Below, in pieces: positions 8,428 to 15,562 of a DNA stretch of 64,000 bases (position 1 is the first letter of the stretch; every line of letters starts with the position of its first letter). The notes below the pieces were generated by a model that was not told where the DNA came from, searched no databases, and saw nothing but the letters and a program-made list of their open reading frames with translations. This DNA comes from JBCCFC01 sp965213595 (lineage in GTDB: Bacteria > Chloroflexota > Anaerolineae > Caldilineales > Caldilineaceae), in assembly GCA_965213595.1 (NCBI GenBank), contig CBDBZO010000006.1, positions 1,984,001 through 2,048,000 of the forward strand, in the 5' to 3' direction. Both the position numbers and the translations under genes were made by a program.

Positions 8428-8620
8428 TTAGCCAGTGGTGTTAGAGAACAGCTCTGTGGTAAAATCAACGGCGGTCATGAGAATCTTCTACTTTGTGTGT
8501 CTACTTTGGTCGGTATTCACATAAGTTTAGTCGATTCTCATGGCCTCCTCCGACCAGCACCGCTGGTTATGCTAACAGCGCAGGTTATCAACCGTTTTTG
8601 CAAAGAGTGGAGAACATCTT

Positions 8621-9319
8621 ATGACCATCAATACCGATTTACAACGTTCGGTGCCAGCCATCGGGCTGGATGTGAGCAGCCGCGCGCGCTTTATCATGCG
8701 CACGTACGCGCACCTTGTCGGCGCAATTCTGGGCTTTACGGCGCTGGAAGTTTTTTACTTCCAATCCGGGTTGGCCTACCCGATTGCCAGCATTGCGCTC
8801 AACGGCTCGTGGCTGTTGATCCTGGGCGCATTCATCATTGTGAGCTGGCTGGCGAGCCGCACGGCGCATCGCGCGCAGTCGCTGGCGGTGCAGTACGCGG
8901 CGCTGGCGGGCTTCGTCTTCGCCGAGTCGCTGATCTTTGTGCCGCTGCTCGTGATCGCCGACATGCAGGCGCCAGGTGTAATCGGCAGCGCGGCGGCGGT
9001 GACGCTGATGGGCTTTATTGGCCTGACGGCGATTGTCTTTACCACGCGCAAAGATTTTTCGTTTATGGGCGGCATCCTGCGCTGGGGCTTTGTCGTGGCG
9101 ATTGTGCTGATCGTCGCCAGCTTAATCTTTGGCTTTGAGCTGGGCACCTTCTTCTCCGTGGCGATGATTGGCCTCGCGGGCGGCGCGATTCTCTACGACA
9201 CCTCCAAGGTGCTGCGCATCTATCCGGAGGATCGCTACGTCGCCGCCGCGCTGGAGCTCTTTGCCTCAGTGGCGCTGCTCTTCTGGTACGTGCTGCGGTT
9301 GTTTATGTCGCGTCGGTAG
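8621..9319 (+). CDS. Bax inhibitor-1 / YccA-YbhL family membrane protein
   Basis: A 232-residue protein with seven predicted membrane helices. Family signatures: the N-terminal FIMRTYAHLVGAILGFTALEV, then AGFVFAESLIFVPLL, VTLMGFIGLTAIVFTTRKDFSFMGG, and the C-terminal GLAGGAILYDTSKVLRIYPEDRYVAAALELFASVALLFWYVLRLF with the conserved acidic residues of the helix 5-7 region (YDTS...PEDRY). Bacterial BI-1 proteins are pH-sensitive calcium-leak channels or stabilise membrane proteins. The start at 8621 has gtggagaac as a possible ribosome site. MITE copies in opposite orientation flank the gene. Confidence 0.88.
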   Translation: MTINTDLQRSVPAIGLDVSSRARFIMRTYAHLVGAILGFTALEVFYFQSGLAYPIASIALNGSWLLILGAFIIVSWLASRTAHRAQSLAVQYAALAGFVFAESLIFVPLLVIADMQAPGVIGSAAAVTLMGFIGLTAIVFTTRKDFSFMGGILRWGFVVAIVLIVASLIFGFELGTFFSVAMIGLAGGAILYDTSKVLRIYPEDRYVAAALELFASVALLFWYVLRLFMSRR

Positions 9320-9404
9320 CTTTGGGGGTAGGGGTTGGGTGCGCCCAGCCACATTGGTATCGACGTAAGCGCGAAAAGACGAACTTGGTTGGGCAAACGG
9401 CGTA

Positions 9405-9535
9405 AAAACCCCACCCCAGCCCTCCCCAGCTTGGGGAGGAAGCCGCGACTGGACAGACGAAGCATCGGCTCCTCCCCCAAACTGGGGGAGGTTGGAGCCT
9501 GTCCTCGCGGAGGTGGGGAAGGGGGTAGCCAGCCA
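9405..9535. repeat. Palindromic repeat element related to the one inside the ligase gene
   Basis: Two perfect hairpins, 9421-9439 (cctcccca/tggggagg) and 9471-9491 (cctccccca/tgggggagg), separated by gactggacagacgaagc, which matches the core at about 6838-6850. The element is bounded by 'aaccccaccccagcc' and 'ggtggggaaggggg'. It lies downstream of the BI-1 gene, so it may also end transcription. Confidence 0.7.
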
Positions 9536-9750
9536 ATCTTCCAAAGCGGCTTGCCTGTTTGATTTTCTATACCCTTAGGCCAATCCAAGATTATAAATAT
9601 ACCACGGCTGACTGTGATGGAGGTGCTGCACTTGGGAAAGTGCAACGCACCGTAGGCTGTGTAGGCCGCACAAGAGAGAGAGTCGACCGTGCGACGCACC
9701 TTCTGAGATTCTCTCATGAAAGTCAAGGGGGAGAAGCTTAAAGATTTGGG

Positions 9751-10764
9751 TCAGCGCGAGCCAGTCGCCGCGCGGGCCGGGTCAAAATCTTGTTCGGAAG
9801 AAAAGACGGCCCAGGCCCAGTGCAAAATCTTGCGCGCGGCAGCAACCAGTGCTTTTTTCTTGGGTTTACCGCGCGAAACGAGGCGTTGGTAGAAATCGCG
9901 CAAGGCGTTGTGGCCGCGCACGCCGCCGAGGGCACACAGATAAAGACGCGCCCTAAGTTGACCATCGCCTTTCTTGGAGATGGCTGGGTCGCCGCGCACC
10001 GAGCTGCCGCTTTGTCGAATCTGCGAATCGAGACCGACAAAGGCAGTCAGCTTCTTCTTGTTGCCCTGCCCGTTGGTCAGCGCCTCAAAGCGGTAGAGCA
10101 GCACGAGCAGCGGCAGGACGGTCTTGGGGCCGATGCCGTGGATGGCCAGCAATTGGCGCTTGCGCTTCTTCAAGTCGGGATGGCGTCGCACGTGCGCGTT
10201 GACCTGCTTTTCGAGCGCCGCGCGCTGGTCTTGCAAAAGGTTGATAGTCTGCTCGATGTCGGCGACCACCAGCGGCGACATGTCGGGCTTGTCCTGGGCG
10301 ATGTCGAGGCGATTCTCCTCCATGCGGATGAGCTTGTCCAGCTCGTCCAACCGCCGTAGCAGGTAGTCCAGTTCGCGCACTTCTTCGGCGAGTAAGGCTT
10401 GGGCGGGTGGTTGCATGCGGGCGCCGTACTCGGCCAACATGCGCGCATCCACGGGGTCGGTCTTGACCCGGTAGCCCGCCCCCTTGGCCCACTGATGTAG
10501 CTTCCACGGGTCGGGCTTGCTCACCAGCCAGCCCTGGGCGTAGGCGTAAAGCGCCAGCCCCAACTCGTAGCCACTGGTCGGCTCGAGCACCAAGTGGACT
10601 TGCTCGGCCCCTTGCTCGGCGCGTTGCCTCTCAACGGCCTGGCCGAAGGCTTCGTATCCTTCAGCTTGATTGGGGTACTTGCCCAGATTGAGGCTGCGGT
10701 CAGCCCAATACGCACCGTCAAAGCTGCTTTTGGCGATGTCGGCGGCTACATACAAAATTCGCAT
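9751..10764 (-). CDS. IS110-family DEDD recombinase (transposase)
   Basis: A 337-residue RuvC-like DEDD recombinase. The acidic tetrad is visible: D9 (VAADIAK), E61 (LVLEPTSGY), D103 and D106 (KTDPVDARML). A coiled-coil stretch follows (about 120-195), then the Tnp domain with LLAIHGIGPKTVLPLL, the helix-hairpin-helix type segment, and KLTAFVGLDSQ...QSGSSVRG, which carries the catalytic serine region (S252-S255), then ISKKGDGQLRARLYLCA. The length and both domains look intact, so the enzyme may be active. Such enzymes cut and exchange DNA strands guided by a bridge RNA (seekRNA) from the IS end. Confidence 0.93.
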   Translation of the reverse strand: MRILYVAADIAKSSFDGAYWADRSLNLGKYPNQAEGYEAFGQAVERQRAEQGAEQVHLVLEPTSGYELGLALYAYAQGWLVSKPDPWKLHQWAKGAGYRVKTDPVDARMLAEYGARMQPPAQALLAEEVRELDYLLRRLDELDKLIRMEENRLDIAQDKPDMSPLVVADIEQTINLLQDQRAALEKQVNAHVRRHPDLKKRKRQLLAIHGIGPKTVLPLLVLLYRFEALTNGQGNKKKLTAFVGLDSQIRQSGSSVRGDPAISKKGDGQLRARLYLCALGGVRGHNALRDFYQRLVSRGKPKKKALVAAARKILHWAWAVFSSEQDFDPARAATGSR

Positions 10765-10802
10765 AGCCCTCTTCCTTTCTAGGCAGACGCCTCTTGGCTG
10801 AA

Positions 10803-11045
10803 CCTGAGGGCACTTAACTCACTAGTATGCGGGCTCTTGGCCCTTAATTCTCTTCGTCATCTCAGGCTGGGGCTTCTGCCCCACTTGGACCTGTCTCAAT
10901 CCGAACGCTTGTTCTGCTGCGATGTCGGTCTCTTGGGCGTCTCGTCCCGCTCGCGCTTTATTCTACCAAATGGAGGCAAGGACGGCGACCTATCTCAGAA
11001 TCGGGCTTTTCGCCACTTGTGCGACGTCAGTCTCTCGTCCTTGCC
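10803..11045 (-). ncRNA. Predicted IS110 bridge RNA (target loop then donor loop)
   Basis: Coordinates are approximate; the RNA would be read on the minus strand. The target loop is closed by a perfect 10-bp stem (10975-10984 with 11036-11045). Inside are a left guide (11019-11025, RNA gucgcac), an apical hairpin (11004-11014) and a right guide (10994-11000, RNA uucugag). The donor loop has a 6-bp stem (10803-10808 with 10861-10866), a left guide (10847-10853, RNA agagaau), an apical GGGC/GCCC hairpin (10831-10843) and a right guide (10822-10828, RNA auacuag). Donor guides match both IS ends 7/7 and 7/7. Target guides match the split MITE 6/7 (left) and 7/7 (right). A further 5-bp hairpin (10869-10882) lies between the loops. 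The order, target loop before donor loop, is that described for IS621. Confidence 0.78.
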
Positions 11046-11155
11046 CCCTTCTCATGATACTAGGTGCGTCGCACATCCAACATGGCTTATCCCGGTATAG
11101 TTAACTCCTGGAATCGCCTTAGCTTAATACGCACGCGGCTGGGCGCGCCCAGCCA

Positions 11156-12307
11156 CTACCCGTACAGCAAGAATGACGCAACTCCCCCCGCAAATTCCGC
11201 CAGCGATCCCCGCCACCGCGCGACCATCTCCTCCACCGGCCCGCTCGTTTCCAGCGCCTCGCGCACCCACCCATCTCCCACCAGCCGATCAAAGTGCTCT
11301 GCGTTCCAGGCAAAGTCCACGTGATTTTGCGAGCGCACGGCGGCGATCAGGTGCAGCCCCGCCGCGACTGGGCGGAACACGTCGCGGTTGGTGACGTGTA
11401 GCTGCACGCCTGCACAGGGCTCGCCCGTAAATTTGCTGGCCAACGGCGCAAAGTGCGTTGCGCGCCAGCGAACGCCCGGCAATTCGGCTGCGTTGAGCCG
11501 CGAGGCCAGCGCGAAACCGTCCACCCACGGCGCGCCGACGAGCTCGAAGGGCAGCGCCGTGCCGCGCCCCTCGGACAAGTTCGTGCCCTCGATCAAACAC
11601 GTGCCGGGGTAGACCGTCGCTGTCGACGGGCGCGGCAGGTTGGGCGAGGTCGCCACCCAGGGCAGGCCAGTTTGCTCAAACCACATGGATCGTCGCCAGC
11701 CCTGCATCGGCACGACCTCTAGATCAACGTCCAGCGCGAAGTGGTGGACAAACCAGCGCGCCAGTTCGCCCACCGTCAATCCGTGGCGCACCGGCAGCGG
11801 CGCGACGCCCACGAACGAGGCGTATTCCCTCTCCAGCAGCGGCCCTTCGCGCACGACGCCGCCCAGCGGGTTGGGCCGATCCAGCACCACGACCGGCACG
11901 CCGTGGGCCGCCGCCCCGCGCAGCACGTGCAGCAGCGTACTGATGTAGGTGTAGAAGCGCGCGCCGATGTCCTGCATGTCAAACAGCAGCACGTCGGCTT
12001 CGCCCAGCATGGCGGCGGTGGGCGCGAGCGTATCGCCGTAGAGGCTGAAGATGGGCAGCCCTGTGCGCGCGTCAACGGCGTGGTCGATTGGATCGCCGTC
12101 CGCCGCCGTGCCGGACAGCCCGTGCTCGGGGCCAAAAAGTGCCGTCAGCTCTACACCAGCAGCCAGCAGCGCGTCGGTTGCGTGCGTCCAGTCGCGCGCT
12201 ACCGCGGCGGGATGGGTCACGAGGCCGACGCGTCGCCCGCGCAGGGCGGCGCGCGGATTGCTGAGGAGATGGTCGAGGCCGGTCTGGGTGGCGGAGGTGA
12301 GCTTCAT
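11156..12307 (-). CDS. DUF1343 / NamZ-type exo-beta-N-acetylmuramidase
   Basis: A 383-residue protein of the DUF1343 family, now known as NamZ, which releases N-acetylmuramic acid from the non-reducing ends of peptidoglycan fragments (cell-wall recycling). Signatures: GLVTHPAAVARD, LFGPEHGLSGTA, GLPIFSLYGDT, DVLLFDMQDIGARFYTYISTLLHVL (the core of the catalytic cleft), VVLDRPNPLGG and YPGTCLIEGTNLSEGRGT. No signal peptide is visible at the chosen start (MKLTSATQTGLDHLL), suggesting a cytoplasmic or unusual location, or a misplaced start. It is divergently transcribed from menB with an 80-bp spacer. Confidence 0.88.
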   Translation of the reverse strand: MKLTSATQTGLDHLLSNPRAALRGRRVGLVTHPAAVARDWTHATDALLAAGVELTALFGPEHGLSGTAADGDPIDHAVDARTGLPIFSLYGDTLAPTAAMLGEADVLLFDMQDIGARFYTYISTLLHVLRGAAAHGVPVVVLDRPNPLGGVVREGPLLEREYASFVGVAPLPVRHGLTVGELARWFVHHFALDVDLEVVPMQGWRRSMWFEQTGLPWVATSPNLPRPSTATVYPGTCLIEGTNLSEGRGTALPFELVGAPWVDGFALASRLNAAELPGVRWRATHFAPLASKFTGEPCAGVQLHVTNRDVFRPVAAGLHLIAAVRSQNHVDFAWNAEHFDRLVGDGWVREALETSGPVEEMVARWRGSLAEFAGGVASFLLYG

Positions 12308-12387
12308 GTCGATGAGTGGTCTTCGCCTGTCTTTTTTGTTATGATGAAGGAACTGTTTCCGATTCCATTTTTACCACCGAAACCCTT

Positions 12388-13230
12388 ATGACTCAACCCA
12401 ACTGGACCATCGTTAAAGACTACCAGGACATCACCTACCGCAAGGCCGACGGCGTCGCCCGAATTGCCTTCAACCGGCCCGACGTGCGCAACGCCTTTCG
12501 CCCGCAAACCGTGGCCGAACTCTTCGAGGCCTTCGTCGACGCGCGCGAGGATCCCTCCATCGGCGTCGTGCTCCTCTCCGCCGAGGGGCCCTCGACCAAA
12601 GATGGCGTCTACGCCTTCTGCAGCGGCGGCGATCAGCGCGCGAGGGGCCACCAGGGTTACGTCGACGACGAGGGCGTGCCCCGGCTCAACGTTCTCGAAG
12701 TGCAGCGGCTGATTCGCTTTATGCCCAAAGTGGTGATCGCCGTGGTGCCGGGGTGGGCCGTGGGCGGCGGCCACAGCCTCCACGTCGTCTGCGATTTGAC
12801 GCTTGCCAGCCAAGAACACGCCATTTTCAAGCAAACCGACGCCGACGTGACCAGCTTTGACGGCGGCTACGGCTCGGCCTACCTCGCCAAAATGGTCGGC
12901 CAAAAGCGGGCGCGCGAGATTTTCTTTCTGGGGCGCAGCTACTCGGCACAGGAGGCGTTCGAGATGGGGATGGTCAACGCCGTCGTGCCGCACGAGGCGT
13001 TGGAGTCGACGGCGTATCAGTGGGCGCAGGAAATTCTGGCCAAGTCGCCCACCTCGATCAAGATGATCAAATTTGCCATGAACCTCACCGACGACGGCCT
13101 GGTCGGCCAGCAGGTCTTTGCGGGTGAAGCGACGCGTCTTGCCTACATGACGGAGGAGGCCAAGGAGGGGCGCAACGCCTTTTTGGAAAAGCGCAGGCCG
13201 AATTTCAAGGAGGTGAAGTGGCTGTCGTAA
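12388..13230 (+). CDS. menB: 1,4-dihydroxy-2-naphthoyl-CoA synthase
   Basis: A 280-residue crotonase-superfamily enzyme that closes the second ring in menaquinone biosynthesis. It matches MenB rather than a generic enoyl-CoA hydratase: ITYRKADGVARIAFNRPDVRNAFRP, then FCSGGDQRARGHQGYVDD, VVPGWAVGGGHSLHVVCDLTLAS (oxyanion-hole glycines), QTDADVTSFDGGYGSAYLAKMVGQKRAREIFFLGR, and the C-terminal AYMTEEAKEGRNAFLEKRRPNF. Length is normal. I start at the ATG at 12388 rather than the upstream in-frame codon, because the sequence aligns from MTQPNWTIVKDYQDI. No other men gene is adjacent. The NDH-2 at 21635 could feed the quinone pool. Confidence 0.93.
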   Translation: MTQPNWTIVKDYQDITYRKADGVARIAFNRPDVRNAFRPQTVAELFEAFVDAREDPSIGVVLLSAEGPSTKDGVYAFCSGGDQRARGHQGYVDDEGVPRLNVLEVQRLIRFMPKVVIAVVPGWAVGGGHSLHVVCDLTLASQEHAIFKQTDADVTSFDGGYGSAYLAKMVGQKRAREIFFLGRSYSAQEAFEMGMVNAVVPHEALESTAYQWAQEILAKSPTSIKMIKFAMNLTDDGLVGQQVFAGEATRLAYMTEEAKEGRNAFLEKRRPNFKEVKWLS

Positions 13231-13465
13231 GCGGCGAGTGCACGACGTCGTCGAGCTTCACCTGCGGCTGCGCGAGGCGTCCCCCTGGCAAAATTTGGAA
13301 TCCTTGCTCAATCTACGGCCTGCCCACGCTCCAATTTTCTGACCACAAGAAGCGTGGTACACTGCCGCTGGTGCGCGCGCTGATGCCGCAACCGCTAGCT
13401 GATGTATGATTAACAAGGCGTCAAGCCGTCGCCAAAATTTTGACGGCGCTCCCCGTAATTCTCGA

Positions 13466-13735
13466 ATGCTTATGACCCGTTTTACCACCCTCCCTCTTCC
13501 CTTGCGCGCTGGCCTGCTTGCGGGCCTGACTGGCCTCGCGTTGACGCTGGTTGGCATAGCCCGCGGCAACGTGCCGCTGCAGCCCGCGTCGATTGCCGTG
13601 GCGCTGCTGATTGGCGGCGGCTTCTGGTTTCTCGTCGCCTGGGCCGTCGCCACCGCGGCGGTCGACGTCGAGCGCGACGTGGCGGAGGCCGAAGCGCTCG
13701 ACGTAGCAAGCGAAGAAGTTGTTGATAGCGCATAA
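13466..13735 (+). CDS. Small two-helix membrane protein, hypothetical
   Basis: About 89 residues from the MLMTRF start (a start at 13406 would add 20 polar residues). Two hydrophobic helices, LRAGLLAGLTGLALTLVGIA and SIAVALLIGGGFWFLVAWAVAT, are followed by an acidic tail (VERDVAEAEALDVASEEVVDSA). I do not recognise the family. Small two-helix proteins of this shape are common in Chloroflexota and have no assigned role. Confidence 0.55.
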   Translation: MLMTRFTTLPLPLRAGLLAGLTGLALTLVGIARGNVPLQPASIAVALLIGGGFWFLVAWAVATAAVDVERDVAEAEALDVASEEVVDSA

Positions 13736-13786
13736 GTGATATACAATGGCTATCACATTGCTTTTGGGTAGCCGGAGGTGACCACC

Positions 13787-14218
13787 GTGGCACGAATCAT
13801 GTTAACCATGCCGGATGAACTGCTGAACGCCGTCGATGAAGCAGCGCGCGCGCAACATCGCAGCCGCAGCGAATTTATGCGCGAAGCGGCACGTGCGCGG
13901 CTGGAACAATCTAGCCTGGGGAATGGGGTAATGACGGATAACTCCACATTGCGCGAGCAGGGCGTTGCGTACATAGCGGAAAGGGAACGTTTTATAAGTC
14001 CCGAACTGCTCGAACGGATACTCGCCCTATTGCAGCAAGCTAAAGTTGACGCTGTAGAGCAATCCACTATATCTCGTGCGCCACGGGATTTGTCTGGTAT
14101 TTGGGCGGATGCCTTCCCGGATGATTTTGATATTGATGCGGTCTTGAACGATGTGCGCAGCGGTTGGCAGAACGATTTAGACGATATGGTTGGTGTTGTA
14201 GGCTCTCAGGATGAATAA
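13787..14218 (+). CDS. Ribbon-helix-helix antitoxin-like protein (VapB-like)
   Basis: About 143 residues. The N-terminal 45 residues form a CopG/Arc-type ribbon-helix-helix: ARIMLTMPDELLNAVDEAARAQHRSRSEFMREAARARLEQ, with the MLTMPDEL strand and the R-S-R-S-E-F turn before the second helix. The rest is acidic and probably wraps the toxin. I prefer the GTG at 13787, which sits 5-6 nt after an AGGAGGTGA-like ribosome site (cggaggtgac); a GTG at 13778 overlaps that site. The stop overlaps the PIN gene start by one base (TAATG), the typical antitoxin-toxin order and coupling. Confidence 0.75.
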   Translation: MARIMLTMPDELLNAVDEAARAQHRSRSEFMREAARARLEQSSLGNGVMTDNSTLREQGVAYIAERERFISPELLERILALLQQAKVDAVEQSTISRAPRDLSGIWADAFPDDFDIDAVLNDVRSGWQNDLDDMVGVVGSQDE

Positions 14219-14607
14219 TGCCCGAATTTGTCGTTGATACGCATGCCCTTTTCTGGTATCTTTCCGGCTCATCCAGATTGGGTGCTCGTGCCGACGCTAT
14301 TTTTGCACGGGGGGCATCCGGCGAAGCCAAGCTGCTTCTTCCTGCTATTGTCATAGCAGAGCTTTTCTACACCAACGAAAAGGCAGGTCGCCCGCTTGAT
14401 TTTGGCGCAGAGATGCAGCGGTTACTTCATGCCGATCAATTTCGTTTCGTGCCGCTACACGCTATCGACATGCTCGAATTTAGCGCACTCACTGACGTGC
14501 CCGAAATGCACGACCGCATGATCGCCGCCGTCGCCCACCGCCACAACTGCGCGTGCGTGACGCGTGACCGCAGCATCACCCAAAGCACTATCCCCACCAT
14601 CTGGTAA
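14218..14607 (+). CDS. PIN-domain ribonuclease toxin (VapC-like)
   Basis: A 129-residue single PIN domain, probably a sequence-specific RNase neutralised by the preceding ribbon-helix-helix protein. The acidic residues are in place: D7 (FVVDTHALFWYL), E48 (VIAELFYT), D99 (PEMHDRMIAA) and D117 (CVTRDRSI). DTHALFWYLSG is typical of the subgroup with VapC-like toxins. The partner and the single-base overlap support a toxin-antitoxin pair. Confidence 0.85.
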   Translation: MPEFVVDTHALFWYLSGSSRLGARADAIFARGASGEAKLLLPAIVIAELFYTNEKAGRPLDFGAEMQRLLHADQFRFVPLHAIDMLEFSALTDVPEMHDRMIAAVAHRHNCACVTRDRSITQSTIPTIW

Positions 14608-14611
14608 CCTT

Positions 14612-15424
14612 ATGAGCCACTCCCTCGACTTCACCCAAATTCGCGGCGTCCTGCTGGATATGGACGGCGTTGTCTACGTCGGCGACACGCCGCTGCCGCG
14701 CGTGCAGGCTTTTCTCGATCACCTAGAGGCCACCAAGCGCGCGTGGCTCTGCGTCACCAACAACGCCAGCAAGACCAACGATCAGTTTGTGGACAAGCTG
14801 GCGCGCATGGGCGTGCACGCCACGGCGGAGCAGGTGCTCAGCAGCGCCGAGGCGACAGCCGCCTGGTTGGCCAAGCGCGCCCCCGCGGGCAGCAAAGTCT
14901 TGATGATTGGCATGGACGGCCTGCGCGTGGCGCTGGCGCACCACGATTTCACCCTGGTCGACGAGCCGGATGCCGCGGAGTACGTGGTGGCGGGCGCGAA
15001 GTTTGATTTGGTCTACGAAGACCTGGCGCGGGCGACGCTGGCGATCCGCGGCGGCGCCAAATTTATCGGCACCAACCCCGATCCCTCCTTTCCCTCCGAG
15101 CGCGGCCAGGTGCCGGGCACGGGCAGCATCCTGGCGCTGCTTGCCGCCGCCAGCGAAGTGCAGCCGACGATTATCGGCAAGCCCAACGCGGGCATGTTCG
15201 AGCAGGCGATGCAGCGGCTGGGCACGGAGTCACACGAAACGCTGATGGTCGGCGACCGCTACGACACGGACATCGCCGGCGCGATTGAGCTGGGGATGCC
15301 AACTGTCGGCGTGCTGACGGGGGTGACGACGCGTGAGGGGTACGCGGAACAAGATGCGCCACCGGACGTGGTGGTCGAGGATGTGGGGGCGCTGCTGGAA
15401 TTGTTTCAGGAGGCGGATGGGTAG
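14612..15424 (+). CDS. HAD-superfamily hydrolase, class IIA (NagD-like)
   Basis: A 270-residue HAD phosphatase. Motif I is LLDMDGVVYVGD (nucleophile D16, acid D18), motif II is WLCVTNNASKTNDQF, motif III is IIGKPNAGMFEQAM and motif IV is LMVGDRYDTDIAGAIELGM. The class IIA cap lies between motifs II and III, as in NagD, 4-nitrophenylphosphatase and pyridoxal phosphatase. The physiological substrate cannot be read. The ATG at 14612 follows the PIN stop by five bases, so the gene may be co-transcribed with the toxin-antitoxin pair, but it has no obvious functional tie to it. Confidence 0.88.
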   Translation: MSHSLDFTQIRGVLLDMDGVVYVGDTPLPRVQAFLDHLEATKRAWLCVTNNASKTNDQFVDKLARMGVHATAEQVLSSAEATAAWLAKRAPAGSKVLMIGMDGLRVALAHHDFTLVDEPDAAEYVVAGAKFDLVYEDLARATLAIRGGAKFIGTNPDPSFPSERGQVPGTGSILALLAAASEVQPTIIGKPNAGMFEQAMQRLGTESHETLMVGDRYDTDIAGAIELGMPTVGVLTGVTTREGYAEQDAPPDVVVEDVGALLELFQEADG

Positions 15425-15425
15425 G

Positions 15426-15465
15426 CGTCCAGTACGGGCACGCCATGGCGTGCCCGTACTGGACG
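15426..15465. repeat. Perfect 40-bp palindrome after the HAD gene
   Basis: Bases 15426-15445 (cgtccagtacgggcacgcca) are exactly complementary to 15446-15465. It begins 1 nt after the HAD stop codon. There is no T-tract, so it may be a REP-like element or transcript-stabilising hairpin rather than a standard terminator. Confidence 0.85.
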
Positions 15466-15526
15466 TTTGACGACTGCTGTTCGCGTCTGGGGATGCTCAC
15501 TCCGGGCGGGGAGCCCCTACTTCTTT

Positions 15527-15556
15527 TTGATTTGCTCCGAACATTTGCGCTATAAT
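15527..15556 (+). promoter_or_regulatory. Sigma-70-type promoter of rlmN, probably leaderless
   Basis: A -35-like ttgatt (15527-15532), an 18-bp spacer and a perfect -10 tataat (15551-15556). The rlmN ATG starts at 15563, 7 nt after the -10, so the transcript would start at or beside the start codon. No ribosome-binding sequence is visible before that ATG. Confidence 0.6.
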
Positions 15557-15562
15557 AACTCC

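Larger units (their letters stand above)
9708..11063 (-). mobile_element. IS110-family insertion sequence (IS110 group), complete
   Basis: About 1.35 kb. The ends are fixed by comparison with the uninterrupted MITE copy. The dinucleotide AG (CT on the transposase strand) is present at both junctions, 9706-9707 and 11062-11063, as expected of the IS110 core dinucleotide. There are no terminal inverted repeats and no longer target duplication, as is normal for this family. The recombinase gene is preceded by a non-coding end of about 297 nt and followed by a short one of about 43 nt, the layout of the IS110 group (the IS1111 group has the reverse). Confidence 0.88.
9578..11118. mobile_element. 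MITE-like element, copy 2, split by an IS110-family insertion
   Basis: The left part, 9578-9707, and right part, 11062-11118, together correspond to the inverse of copy 1. Terminal repeats are GGCCAATCCAAGATTATAAA (left) and GGCGATTCCAGGAGTTAACT (inward from the right), with a 3-bp duplication TTA at 9575-9577 and 11119-11121. The insertion point falls within the 'gcaccttctgAGgtgcgtcgc' part of the MITE interior. Confidence 0.75.
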
